From positions 1 through 64,000 of the forward strand of contig WOUZ01000017.1 of the NCBI GenBank assembly GCA_009773165.1: 64,000 nucleotides of DNA. Direction: 5' to 3'. A program made the translations under genes and the position numbers. Below the pieces are notes generated by a model. It made no database searches and was not told the origin of the DNA. It worked only from the letters and a program-made list of their open reading frames with translations. This document shows positions 9,020 to 16,957 of the stretch, one piece after another (position 1 is the first letter of the stretch; each line of letters starts with the position of its first letter). This stretch comes from Bacteroidota bacterium. Lineage in GTDB: Bacteria > Bacteroidota > Bacteroidia > Bacteroidales > F082.

Positions 9020-10060
9020 GTGTTTAACTACCACCTGAAAGACCATCTTGGCAATGAACGCGCGGTGATCAGCAGCAGCTACGGCCCGGGGGCTTTCACG
9101 CAAACCCAGGCCAGCGACTACTATCCATTTGGCATGGCTCATACGGTGGAGATCAGCAGTATAAAAAACGGCAAAGCAATGGAGGCTGTGCGTGTTGACC
9201 CCCGAGAAACCGACGACAGCAAGACCTTCACCCGCAGCAATGCCTACCTCTACAACGGCAAAGAAGAACAACCCATGCCGGGGAAGTGGTTGGACTACGG
9301 CGCAAGGTTTTATGATGCGCAGCTGGGGAGGTGGCATTCCGTGGATCCGCTGGCGGAGAAAGGAAGGCGCTGGAGTCCTTATACTTATGCACTGGATAAT
9401 CCAGTGAGGTTTATTGATCCGGATGGGATGTGGCCAACACCGGATGGTGAAGATGCTGAGAGAAAAATTGTTAATTCGGATAAAGAAAGTCGTCAATTTC
9501 CGGGCAACAACAAAAGAAATATTATCGAAGAAATAAAAACTGGCAATCCTGAATGGGATGATTTTATTAATAGAACACCCCCAATACTATTCGATGACGA
9601 TGGTAGGAATGGATATCATAGTGGTATTAGGGAGAATAAAAACCCAAAAGCCAAGAAATCCGATAATAAGACTAAAAACAAAGCCTCAACTACCGGAATT
9701 ACTTTCCCACTTACTGCGCTTACATTTTTGCAGAATGGCTTTTCAGTATCCATATCTGCTGCACTTGCAACTTTTGTAACAGGTGTAACAGGGCTGTTGT
9801 TTTTAGAAGGGGATACGCGTACCATTATTGATGAATATTTACCACCTCCAAAAGTATTACCAGGCTTCACTGAGGCTGAAAGAACACCAAGTAAAGGTAG
9901 GGCACGCTGGAGAACAAAAGATGGCGATATTCTTGAATGGGATTCTCAGCATGGCGAAGTTGAAATATATGATAGAAATGGGAACCATAAAGGTTCTGCC
10001 AAACCAGATGGATCAAATCCAAAGCCAAGTGTTCCAGGAAGAAAACCAAATAAAAAATGA
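9020..10060 (+). CDS. Orphan RHS C-terminal module with colicin E3-type rRNase tip
   Basis: The reading starts inside the RHS core at [11 protein letters not shown]; only a GTG at 9020 is available, so this is a displaced module without its own signal peptide. Residues 1-135 are nearly identical in DNA to the core of the complete RHS gene, up to the FIDPDGM boundary. Then follow a linker, a hydrophobic segment (about 235-260, [19 protein letters not shown]) and a basic C-terminal domain. That domain has [22 protein letters not shown], whose Asp308, His311, Glu313 and Glu315 match the catalytic cluster of colicin E3 (Asp510, His513, Glu515, Glu517), and Arg341 fits Arg545. That family cuts 16S rRNA in the decoding centre. 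It is probably silent unless recombined onto a full RHS gene. An immunity gene overlaps its stop. Confidence 0.8.
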   Translation: MFNYHLKDHLGNERAVISSSYGPGAFTQTQASDYYPFGMAHTVEISSIKNGKAMEAVRVDPRETDDSKTFTRSNAYLYNGKEEQPMPGKWLDYGARFYDAQLGRWHSVDPLAEKGRRWSPYTYALDNPVRFIDPDGMWPTPDGEDAERKIVNSDKESRQFPGNNKRNIIEEIKTGNPEWDDFINRTPPILFDDDGRNGYHSGIRENKNPKAKKSDNKTKNKASTTGITFPLTALTFLQNGFSVSISAALATFVTGVTGLLFLEGDTRTIIDEYLPPPKVLPGFTEAERTPSKGRARWRTKDGDILEWDSQHGEVEIYDRNGNHKGSAKPDGSNPKPSVPGRKPNKK

Positions 10061-10314
10061 AAGTATTTATGAAAATAGAAAGATTAATTAGCTGGTTTTC
10101 AATACAAGATGAGGTACTTATAGGGGAAATTGTAATTGACACCATTGAACTTAACACGCTCAAAGAAATTTTTAAACCTCAAACTAACGATCCGCTCATG
10201 TATAATCCATATCCGATTAATGAAGAAATTGCTAAAAAACTTCAGGAGTACCTCCACTTTGACTTTGAGTTCGAAAAGTTTATTTACCAATTGGATTGTT
10301 TTCAAGTCGATTAA
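10057..10314 (+). CDS. Probable immunity protein for the E3-type rRNase
   Basis: An 85-residue acidic protein whose ATG overlaps the toxin stop (ATGA), so translation is likely coupled. It is the same length as the colicin E3 immunity protein (from memory) and similarly acidic, but the sequence ([36 protein letters not shown]) looks closer to the small DUF7683-like proteins often seen beside bacterial toxins than to Im3. Function is inferred from position, size and charge. A second ATG is at 10069 ([10 protein letters not shown]); the first is kept because of the ATGA overlap. Confidence 0.7.
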   Translation: MKVFMKIERLISWFSIQDEVLIGEIVIDTIELNTLKEIFKPQTNDPLMYNPYPINEEIAKKLQEYLHFDFEFEKFIYQLDCFQVD

Positions 10315-10333
10315 ATAAGCCGTAAAGTAAAAG

Positions 10334-11473
10334 ATGTTTCTCTACTACCTGAAAGACCATGCTTCGAATCCGCTCAGCACATGCCTTGGCAATGTGCGTG
10401 CTGTGATCGGCCGCAGCTACGGACCGGGAGCCTACACCCTCAGCCAGGCCAGCGACTACTATCCTTTTGGGATGGCTTTGACGATGGAGTTTGCCGCTAA
10501 AGCAGCGGGCGAAGCCTTCACTGAAATCGGTAAAGCCTTACCCACCAAAGACATAATCGACGACAGCAAGACCTTCACCCGCAGCAACGCCTACCTCTAC
10601 AACGGCAAGGAAGAACAACCCATGCCGGGGAAGTGGCTCGATTACGGCGCTCGGTTTTATGATGCGCAGCTGGGGAGGTGGCATAGTGTTGATCCAATGG
10701 CAGACCAAAGAAGCTGGGTATCGTCTTTTAGTTATTGTCAAAATGATCCTATTAATAGGATTGACCCCGATGGGATGTATGATGATTGGGTCGAACGTGA
10801 TAATAAAATCGTTTGGGATGAAAACATTACTAGCGCAACTGATAAAGATTTAAAATCTGGAGATAAATATTTAGGGAAAGAAGGATATAGTGTTAATGAA
10901 GCAACTGGACAAATTACTCATTATCAGGCAGATGGTACAAAACATGATTATACTCAAACGCTTTCAGCTTTAACAGTAACGCCTGATAATGCATATTCGA
11001 CTGTAAACCCGTCCATGTCAACACATAACCAAACAGGATATTTTTGGGATGATAGAGATTTAGATATTTGGAATAGATTGAAAAATAATGATAGCCCAAT
11101 AGGCAGTGTTCTGAGGAGACAGGTTAGTACAGGAAGGTTTAATATATTAAGTGCTACAAATTATTGGAACACATACGGTCATACCTTAGGTAATTTAATG
11201 CTGTTCCAACAGTATTTTGATATGGTGAATGTTGTATCCTCCTATTCGGCAGCTAAACTGAATTCAAATGGAAGTTTTAATTTAAAACCAACTTATTCAA
11301 AACCAGCTATATCTACACTAAATAAATCAGCGTTAAATAATGGTTGGAACTCAACAAAACCTACATTCAATGAATTTAGATCAACGAATAAAGGATCTTT
11401 TAAAGGATATAAAGGTAGGGGGGAGAGTACAAAGGCAGCATGGGAAGCGTATAAACAATTATATGGAAATTAA
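10334..11473 (+). CDS. Orphan RHS C-terminal module 2, unrecognised tip
   Basis: A 379-residue module that starts at ATG 10334 inside the RHS core (MFLYYLKDH) and has no signal peptide. Residues 1-150 carry the core motifs ([46 protein letters not shown]). A 24-nt in-frame insertion (10361-10384, adding ASNPLSTC) interrupts DHLGN. Residues about 45-75 differ from the other two cores (MEFAAKAAGEAFTEIGKALP). After the PDG boundary the sequence is AT-rich. The tip ends in a basic, Lys/Gly-rich stretch (STNKGSFKGYKGRGESTKAAW), a composition common in nuclease tips, but I cannot assign a family. The following small genes are immunity candidates. Confidence 0.7.
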   Translation: MFLYYLKDHASNPLSTCLGNVRAVIGRSYGPGAYTLSQASDYYPFGMALTMEFAAKAAGEAFTEIGKALPTKDIIDDSKTFTRSNAYLYNGKEEQPMPGKWLDYGARFYDAQLGRWHSVDPMADQRSWVSSFSYCQNDPINRIDPDGMYDDWVERDNKIVWDENITSATDKDLKSGDKYLGKEGYSVNEATGQITHYQADGTKHDYTQTLSALTVTPDNAYSTVNPSMSTHNQTGYFWDDRDLDIWNRLKNNDSPIGSVLRRQVSTGRFNILSATNYWNTYGHTLGNLMLFQQYFDMVNVVSSYSAAKLNSNGSFNLKPTYSKPAISTLNKSALNNGWNSTKPTFNEFRSTNKGSFKGYKGRGESTKAAWEAYKQLYGN

Positions 11474-11484
11474 TGTGTGTTATT

Positions 11485-11826
11485 ATGAATATAATCAGAT
11501 ATGTAATTATAATCCTTGTTCTATTTTTTGTAGGATTTAGATGTAGTGAAGATCAAAAAGAATACAAATATTGCATGGCTTATGTTTATAAGTCTCAGCC
11601 AATACATTGGGGGTATGGCTATTATAAATTAATGGTTTATTATGAATTTAATTATAATGGGAAAGAATACAAAGGAGAATATAAATTCAACGAATTGGCG
11701 CATATATATTCAAAGAAATTTAACGAAGGTGATAGCGTTTTAATTAAATTTCCTAAAGATGATATCACGAAAAGTACTGTTGTGAAATTAAAATACATAA
11801 AATCAAAAGACTATCATATAAATTAA
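11485..11826 (+). CDS. Small membrane/lipoprotein, candidate immunity protein
   Basis: A 113-residue protein. ATG 11485 (MNIIRYVIIILVLFFVGFRC) gives an N-terminal hydrophobic segment ending in a cysteine; the site is not a classic lipobox (GFRC), so either a lipoprotein or an anchored protein is possible. The rest is a Tyr/Lys-rich small beta domain (YGYYKLMVYYEFNYNGKEY, GDSVLIKFPKDD). It begins 12 nt after the orphan toxin module and shares its low GC, so it is the best-placed immunity candidate. No family recognised. Confidence 0.55.
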   Translation: MNIIRYVIIILVLFFVGFRCSEDQKEYKYCMAYVYKSQPIHWGYGYYKLMVYYEFNYNGKEYKGEYKFNELAHIYSKKFNEGDSVLIKFPKDDITKSTVVKLKYIKSKDYHIN

Positions 11827-11830
11827 TATA

Positions 11831-12265
11831 ATGAAGAAGATATTTGTTTTTTCAATTCTTTTTATTCATGTTTTTTGGGGTTATGCTCAGGTACTTCCAG
11901 AAAAGATATTAATGAAGAAAAATTATCTGGAAGTCAAACTATTTGATGCTGAAAATGGATTTTCATTGATAGAAAAATTTGCGATGTATCCCGATGGTAA
12001 AGAAGGTATAATTCAGCATATAGTTAATACTCTGAAATATCCTAGAAAAGCACAAGAAAAGAAAATTGAGGGAGAAGTTATAGTACAATACACCGTTGAT
12101 ATAGATGGCTCAATTACAAACGTAAAAGTAACCCAAAGTGTTCATGATTTGCTTGACAATGAAGCTATAAGGGTTATTAAACAAATGGAAAAATGGGAGC
12201 CAGCTTATCAAAGAGGTAAACCAGTAAAGAGTTTATATACCCAATTATTTCGTTTTAAACTATAA
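11831..12265 (+). CDS. Exported TonB C-terminal-domain protein
   Basis: A 144-residue protein with a signal peptide (MKKIFVFSILFIHVFWGYAQ). Residues about 55-144 form a TonB C-terminal domain: YPRKAQEKKIEGEVIVQYTV, DIDGSITNVKV, LDNEAIRVIKQMEKWEPA and the closing FRFKL strand. It lacks the N-terminal anchor and proline-rich spacer of a true energy transducer, so coupling to ExbBD is doubtful. It starts 4 nt after the previous gene and so belongs to the same module. It may be cargo or a second immunity-type protein; this is inference. Confidence 0.7.
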   Translation: MKKIFVFSILFIHVFWGYAQVLPEKILMKKNYLEVKLFDAENGFSLIEKFAMYPDGKEGIIQHIVNTLKYPRKAQEKKIEGEVIVQYTVDIDGSITNVKVTQSVHDLLDNEAIRVIKQMEKWEPAYQRGKPVKSLYTQLFRFKL

Positions 12266-12564
12266 TCGAAATCCTTGGATACTGCATATACTTTTTTGTA
12301 ATATTTTTGTTTAAAATGTTTAAAAAAGCCTTGTCCTAATGTGCGGCCTGGTAATGTTTCATGCAGGCGGTTTTTTGGGATAATCGCAAACCTTCCCCCA
12401 AAGGTATCTTGTAAGCTTTGTTGAAAGCCATCAACTTTGCGCTCAAAAATGGAAGCTATGAACAAAGTTGAAGCACATCGCCAGAAGATGATGGGATTGG
12501 TTGCTGAATGAAAGCGAAGCATTGATGTATGAGACAATGATGTTGGAAAAGGAAACTCCTGAAA
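12266..12564. other. Gene-poor junction between module 2 and RHS fragment
   Basis: About 300 bp in which all frames are broken. Short readable pieces (for example KAINFALKNGSYEQS) look like decayed coding DNA of unknown origin. No RNA gene or repeat is seen. Confidence 0.4.
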
Positions 12565-12822
12565 ATGAAATGCTTAACTTGTAAGAAAAGTTTCAAAAAA
12601 CCCAACAATGGACTCTATGAATATTCTTTTTCCTACTTTTACGACCATGATTGGCGTCCCACCTACACCGAGATGGAGGTTGGAGGTGTCATCCAACGAC
12701 TCAACACCATGCAATACAACGAATTGTCGCAGCCGGAAACCAACTACCTGCAGCGGCAGAGCTATGCCTACAACATCCGCGGATGGCTCACGCACCCAGC
12801 CCGGGATAGTATTGAAGATTAG
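12565..12822 (+). pseudogene. Internal fragment of RHS/YD-repeat gene
   Basis: From about 12,585 to 12,793 the reading (KSFKKPNNGLYEYSFSYFYD through YNIRGWLT) matches residues about 475-553 of the complete RHS protein at 4768-8253 (DNA near 6,190-6,423). It has a few substitutions and lacks the YLHGDAT insertion. Sequence before and after is unrelated, so this is an isolated mid-gene remnant, not an expressed gene. It shows that breaks also occur far upstream of the tip boundary. Confidence 0.75.
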
Positions 12823-12837
12823 CTATAAACAATGTGG

Positions 12838-13195
12838 GTGATGGGTGTTTGGTGTTAGGTGTTTTGCGTCAGCCCTAAACCCTAAATTCTAAACCCTAAA
12901 CCCCTCTAAACCAGCCCTCAACAAATAAACAAATCAACGCATCACTTTATGGGTGTTAGGTGATGGGTGATGGGTTGATCGCTTGCGTCAGCCCTAAACC
13001 CTAAATTCCAAACCCTAAACCCCTCTAAACCAGCCCTCAACAAATCAACAAATCAACGCATCACTTTATGGGTGTTAGGTGATGGGTGATGGGTGATCGC
13101 TTGCGTCAGCCCTAAACCCTAAATTCTAAACCCTAAACCCCTCTAAACCAGCCCTCAACAAATCAACAAATCAACAAATCAACAAATCAACACAA
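12838..13195. repeat. Three tandem ~119-bp repeats rich in CCCTAAA
   Basis: Three copies, with GCGTCAGCCCTAAACCCTAA beginning near 12,866, 12,985 and 13,103, have periods of 119 and 118 bp. Each holds GTGATGGGTG runs, then CCCTAAA-type heptamers, then CAACAAAT repeats. A shortened relative (CAGCCCTAAACCC) lies at about 25,106-25,140, and the ATCAACAA part recurs near 49,770-49,803. No coding potential. Confidence 0.85.
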
Positions 13196-13196
13196 T

Positions 13197-13230
13197 AAAA
13201 AAGCCCCACCACAAGGGCAAGGCTTTTTGG
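13197..13230 (-). terminator. Intrinsic terminator of the 13,257-14,183 gene
   Basis: The stem AAAAAGCC/GGCTTTTT (13198-13205 and 13221-13228) with inner CC/GG pairing lies 27 nt past the minus-strand stop and gives a U-run in that direction. Confidence 0.65.
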
Positions 13231-13256
13231 TCAGAGCACTACGAAAGGCGGATGGA

Positions 13257-14183
13257 TCAATTGCCGGAAGCCAGCTTCGTAAGCTGGAAGTTCCACACCA
13301 CATGGTCGTTCATGCCCAGTACAATGGCGGCGATCTCGGGCACTTCGTAGCCGGAGGCATGACAGCTCAGGGTGAGATGTCCTGCGGGCAGTTCGTCAAA
13401 CAGAAAATCGCCATCCCCATCGGTGGTGATAGTCCATCCCTGCTCGATGAGTTTGACTGTTGCACCCGCCACCGGCAGTCCAGTACCTGCATCGCTCACA
13501 GTGCCGATGATGTCGGAGGTTTCGTTTAGCTTGTTCGATTGATGCCGCCGCCGTCTTCGCCGCAGATGGCTGTAGTTTTGAGACAAAACAGGCCATTCAC
13601 CCGCGTGGAAACTCACAAACTTATCGAGTTCAAACTTGAGGATGTCCTGACATTCATTTATGAGTGCCAAAGCCCGAAGGCGTTGATTCCGGCGCTGGTC
13701 GAGCTGGTTTTGGGTTAGTTCGTAGAGCGCCCGCAAATCGGTGATGAGTTGTTGAAGGTCCTGAATTTCAGTAGCTGGCAACCCAAGCGCTTCGGCAAGG
13801 CTTCTGTGCTGGTCGAGGAGTTGCAGTTCGTCCGTTGCCACCTGCAGCATGGCGGCTACAGATATGGACCGTAACCGCTTTTTGTAGTGAAGGAATATGG
13901 AAAGCATTCCATTGTTTTGCGCATTTTTTGCCAGCATGATCCCAAAATCGGTGATCAGCAGCAACCGTTGTTGCAGCGCCAGGCGTTGATCGCGGCGCGT
14001 GGTGTAGAGACTTTTTACCGGCCGCACCATGGCAGCAGAAAGCTGACTCAGTGTGGCGGTACGTTCGAAGAAGCTGTCGCGGAAAGCGATAGCGTTGGGT
14101 TTGCCTTCAAATGCATTGCTGTGAGATTCAAGCACGCGTTTGATGGCCAGGAATGATTCTGTTTTTTCAGTTAGCCTGTTCAT
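13257..14183 (-). CDS. Helical protein with carboxypeptidase-regulatory-like domain
   Basis: A 308-residue protein. Residues 1-205 are predicted helical and charged (LAIKRVLESHSNAFEGK, LITDLRALYELTQNQLDQRR), with an Arg-rich linker (LRRRRRRHQ). The last 85 residues fit a CarboxypepD_reg-like beta-sandwich: DIIGTVSDAGTGLPVAGATV, TTDGDGDFLFDELPAGHLTL and the final VVWNFQL strand. Such domains normally sit at the N-terminus of exported receptors; here the domain is C-terminal and no signal peptide is visible, so the protein may be cytoplasmic or exported another way. ATG 14183 is the only reasonable start. It is isolated between repeat blocks. Function unknown. Confidence 0.7.
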   Translation of the reverse strand: MNRLTEKTESFLAIKRVLESHSNAFEGKPNAIAFRDSFFERTATLSQLSAAMVRPVKSLYTTRRDQRLALQQRLLLITDFGIMLAKNAQNNGMLSIFLHYKKRLRSISVAAMLQVATDELQLLDQHRSLAEALGLPATEIQDLQQLITDLRALYELTQNQLDQRRNQRLRALALINECQDILKFELDKFVSFHAGEWPVLSQNYSHLRRRRRRHQSNKLNETSDIIGTVSDAGTGLPVAGATVKLIEQGWTITTDGDGDFLFDELPAGHLTLSCHASGYEVPEIAAIVLGMNDHVVWNFQLTKLASGN

Positions 14184-14440
14184 TTTGAAAGGGTGTTAAT
14201 GGATAAAACAAATTATTTTTCGAAGCCCATCCGGTTTTCAGCCTGACATCCCTTTTTTTGATTGAGGAAGGTTGGCTCATCGCCATTGGGACTCCTTACT
14301 ATATAGGCAAAAACGTGACACTTTTTTAATGCATTGATATGTAATATGTTGTGACGATATATTTGACTCGATTTTGATGATTTTACACCGGTTGGTGTTT
14401 TTTTTCGAAAAATTTGCGTTGAAAGTGAGAAAAAAATCGG
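14184..14440. other. Intergenic region with orphan terminator-like hairpin
   Basis: It holds no gene. ACACCGGTTGGTGT followed by seven T's (14385-14405) looks like an intrinsic terminator on the plus strand, but no plus-strand gene precedes it closely. A GTGACACTTTTTTAATG motif near 14,316 resembles GTCACACTTTTTGTAATG near 16,005. Confidence 0.4.
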
Positions 14441-14632
14441 AGGTCAGAGGTCAGTGGTCGGAGGTCAGTGGTCGGAGATCAGAGGTCAGAGGTCAGTGGT
14501 CGGAGATCGGTGGTCAGAAGTAAGATCACCGATTACCCATCACGCATTACGCATTACGCATCAACCGATTACCCCATTACGCATTACGCATCACCGATTA
14601 CCCATCACGCATTACGCATCACAGGGGGTCTT
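14440..14632. repeat. Low-complexity GGTCAGTGGTC and ATTACGCATCAC runs
   Basis: Two blocks. GGTCAGAGGTCAGTGGTCGG-type units with a 7-10 bp period run from 14,441 to about 14,520. CATCACGCATTACGCATTAC-type units then run to about 14,625. No coding potential. Confidence 0.7.
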
Positions 14633-14651
14633 GGGTAAGATGAATCATAAA

Positions 14652-14998
14652 TCGCTTTGTATGAGGTTCAGAACACTTTGTATAAGGTTCAAAACACTTT
14701 GTATGAGGCATCGAACACTTTGTATGAGGTTCAAAACACTTTGTATGAGGCATCGAACGCTTTGTATGAGGTTCAAAACACTTTGTATGAGGCATCGAAC
14801 ACTTTGTATGAGGTTCAGAACACTTTGTATGAGGCATCGAACACTTTGTATGAGGTTCAGAACACTTTGTATGAGGGATCGAACACTTTGTATGAGGTTC
14901 AGAACACTTTGTATGAGGCATCGAACACTTTGTATGAGGTTCAGAACGTTTTGTATGAGGTTCAAAACACTTTGTATGAGGTTCTGGTCGCCATGTAT
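14652..14998. repeat. 21-bp minisatellite, about 16 copies, dimeric order
   Basis: Units of CTTTGTATGAGG plus either TTCARAACA or CATCGAACA. Over most of the array the two forms alternate, so the higher-order unit is 42 bp. Because 21 is a multiple of three, several frames on both strands stay open, which produces spurious 7-residue repeat proteins. I therefore treat it as non-coding. Confidence 0.85.
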
Positions 14999-15207
14999 GA
15001 AGTAAAGCCACGAATTCACGAATGAAGGACGAATAGCTTATTCGCGCATTCGTGGCCACAAATATTAGCCACGAATGCACGAATAAAAATTTTTAGATCA
15101 TTTATCCCCTAAAAGGGACAGTTTCAGGTAAAAAGGCACTATTCACGCATTTATGGCAGACAACTAATAGCCACGAATTCACGAATGGAGAACGAATAAA
15201 ACTATTC

Positions 15208-15650
15208 GTGCATTCCCGGCAAAAGACTATACGTGCATTCCCGGCAAAAGACTATACGTGCATTCGCGGCAAAAGATTATTCGTGCATTCGCGGCAAAAG
15301 ATTATTCGTGCATTCGCGGCAAAAGATTATTCGTGCATTCGTGGCAACCTCTTATTTGTGCATTCGTGGCAACCTCTTTTTCGTGCATTCGTGGCAACAA
15401 AAACATTCGTGGCAACCTCTTTTTCGTGCATTCGTGGCAACAAAAACATTCGTGGCAACCTCTTATTCGTGCATTCGTGGCAACCTCACAATCTTGAATT
15501 CGTGGCAACCTCTTTTTCGTGCATTCGTGGCAACAAAAACATTCGTGGCAACCTCATATTCGTGCATTCGTGGCAACCTCACAATCTTGCATTCGTGGCA
15601 ACCTCGTTTTCGTGCATTCGTGGCAACAAAAACATTCGTGGCAACCAAGT
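15208..15650. repeat. 25-bp tandem array of ATTCGTGGCAAC type
   Basis: The unit is TTCGTGCATTCGCGGCAAAAGATTA in early copies, drifting to a form with TTCGTGGCAACCTC, with shorter interspersed ATTCGTGGCAACAAAAAC units later. Single relatives in the opposite orientation (GCCACGAATTCACGAAT) occur at 15,008-15,085 and 15,171-15,186. Open frames across it are by-products of the repeat. Confidence 0.8.
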
Positions 15651-16038
15651 TATTTACGGTGAAAAATCAGGGGACAATTTTTTTTGACCCCTAAATCTGC
15701 AAAATGGAATTGAAATACCGAAGAAGTGTTTCATTTCAGGCCAAAAACAGCCAATATGCCCCCTTTTTCTGACTATTAGTCGGAAAGTGAGGCCCAAAAC
15801 AGGGCTTTCCCGATTTGTCCTTTCCAATGTCCTTGACAGACCCTACTTTTACAAAGTAAACCATTCCCTTCATCCATATTTCAATCATTCATCAATCAAA
15901 TTTTTGATTGTCGTGCGAAATCCGTGCGATATGATGAAAAATCTGATGGCATGTCTTGTTTGAAGCAAGTTTTAAAACGCTTGTATTCAGCAAGTTGGAA
16001 ACATGTCACACTTTTTGTAATGATTAAATGATCGAAAG
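15651..16038. other. Upstream region of sigma-like gene
   Basis: It holds no gene. A CTGACTATTAGTCGG inverted repeat (about 15,769-15,783) is visible. No clear TAnnTTTG promoter was found. Confidence 0.3.
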
Positions 16039-16803
16039 ATGAAAAATGATTCATTTTCCGGAGGGCTGAAAACACAATCCGACACGGTTCTCCTGCAACT
16101 AATGGCTGGCACAGATGAGGTGCTGCAGCGCAAAGCGTTTAATTGCTTTCACGAGCGTCACGGCGACGACCTGGCAAAACTATGCAACAAGGCATGTAAG
16201 GTGCATGCCGAAATTTACGGCAGCGATTTGCCTGATGTTGTGTTCAACAACACCTTATTGGAGGTGTATCAACATCCGTTGCAGTTTCTGAGGCGGTTGG
16301 AGGAACAACAGGATGCCTCAGGAAAAAAGCTGAAAGTGGGTGTGTTGTTGAGCACGATGGCAGATGAAGAACTTGAAAAGGAAAAGAAAGGCAGTCAAAT
16401 GAGGTATGGCCGCGGGAAGACGGGGGTAAAGAATGACGCGGAGCTTGACCTGTTTGCACAACAGATGAACCCATGTCATGAAGCGGAAGAAGTCAACGAC
16501 CAAAAACGCCATGAAGATGCAGTAGCACTTGGTGCAGACCTCAACAGTCTGGATGCAGCCTGCAACAAGCTCAAGCCACGTGACAAGGCGGTCATTGATT
16601 TCATCAAAACCTATGACCTTCCGAACAAGCAGCTTCCGAAAGAAGAAAAAGAGCAGTTTTTAAAGGAACAAGGATTGAAACCGGAAAACTTCAGAAAATG
16701 CAAGGAGCGCAGCTATAAAAAGTTGCGCGCAAGAGTGCTGGAGGGTCGGCACAAAAGCGCAGCGCAAAGCGGTTCGGCCAGCGCTGAGGCGCCCTCGTGC
16801 TGA
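16039..16803 (+). CDS. Sigma-70-like (ECF-type) protein, divergent
   Basis: A 254-residue protein. The N-terminal part (residues 15-90, DTVLLQLMAGTDEVLQRKAF, NCFHERHGDDLAKLC, VVFNNTLLEVYQ) resembles sigma region 2. Residues about 180-236 (LKPRDKAVIDFIKTYDLPNK, GLKPENFRKCKERSYKKLRA) resemble region 4 with a long insertion and a recognition-helix-like ENFRKCKERSYKKL. A charged linker separates them. I infer a divergent ECF-type sigma or sigma-derived regulator. No anti-sigma gene is adjacent. After the TGA the same frame stays open for 38 more codons to a TAG at about 16,920, so the C-terminus may have been shortened by a new stop. Confidence 0.5.
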   Translation: MKNDSFSGGLKTQSDTVLLQLMAGTDEVLQRKAFNCFHERHGDDLAKLCNKACKVHAEIYGSDLPDVVFNNTLLEVYQHPLQFLRRLEEQQDASGKKLKVGVLLSTMADEELEKEKKGSQMRYGRGKTGVKNDAELDLFAQQMNPCHEAEEVNDQKRHEDAVALGADLNSLDAACNKLKPRDKAVIDFIKTYDLPNKQLPKEEKEQFLKEQGLKPENFRKCKERSYKKLRARVLEGRHKSAAQSGSASAEAPSC

Positions 16804-16957
16804 GCCAGACTGCAAAAGACCAATGCCCCGCCGAAGCCGGTTGATGCCAACCCTTTTTTGGATTGGGACGGGGCAAAGGTCCGGCAGCTGGTGACGGCAT
16901 GTCTGAAAACAGAACCATAGTGGAATTGAAAAGGCAAATAGTGTAAAAGAGGATCTT

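Noticed and set aside
12208-12537. 109-residue minus-strand frame, considered as transposase remnant
   Set aside because: It has no recognised transposase motif and overlaps the end of the TonB-domain gene.
14454-15080. Open frames on both strands encoding 7-residue repeat proteins (LCMRFRT and PHTKCSE types)
   Set aside because: They arise from a 21-bp repeat, whose period is a multiple of three, so several frames stay open together. No signal peptide or supported start.
15208-15694. Possible CRISPR array or repeat-protein gene
   Set aside because: The copies are directly adjacent 25-bp units without unique spacers, no cas gene is near, and three overlapping frames are open only because of the repeat.
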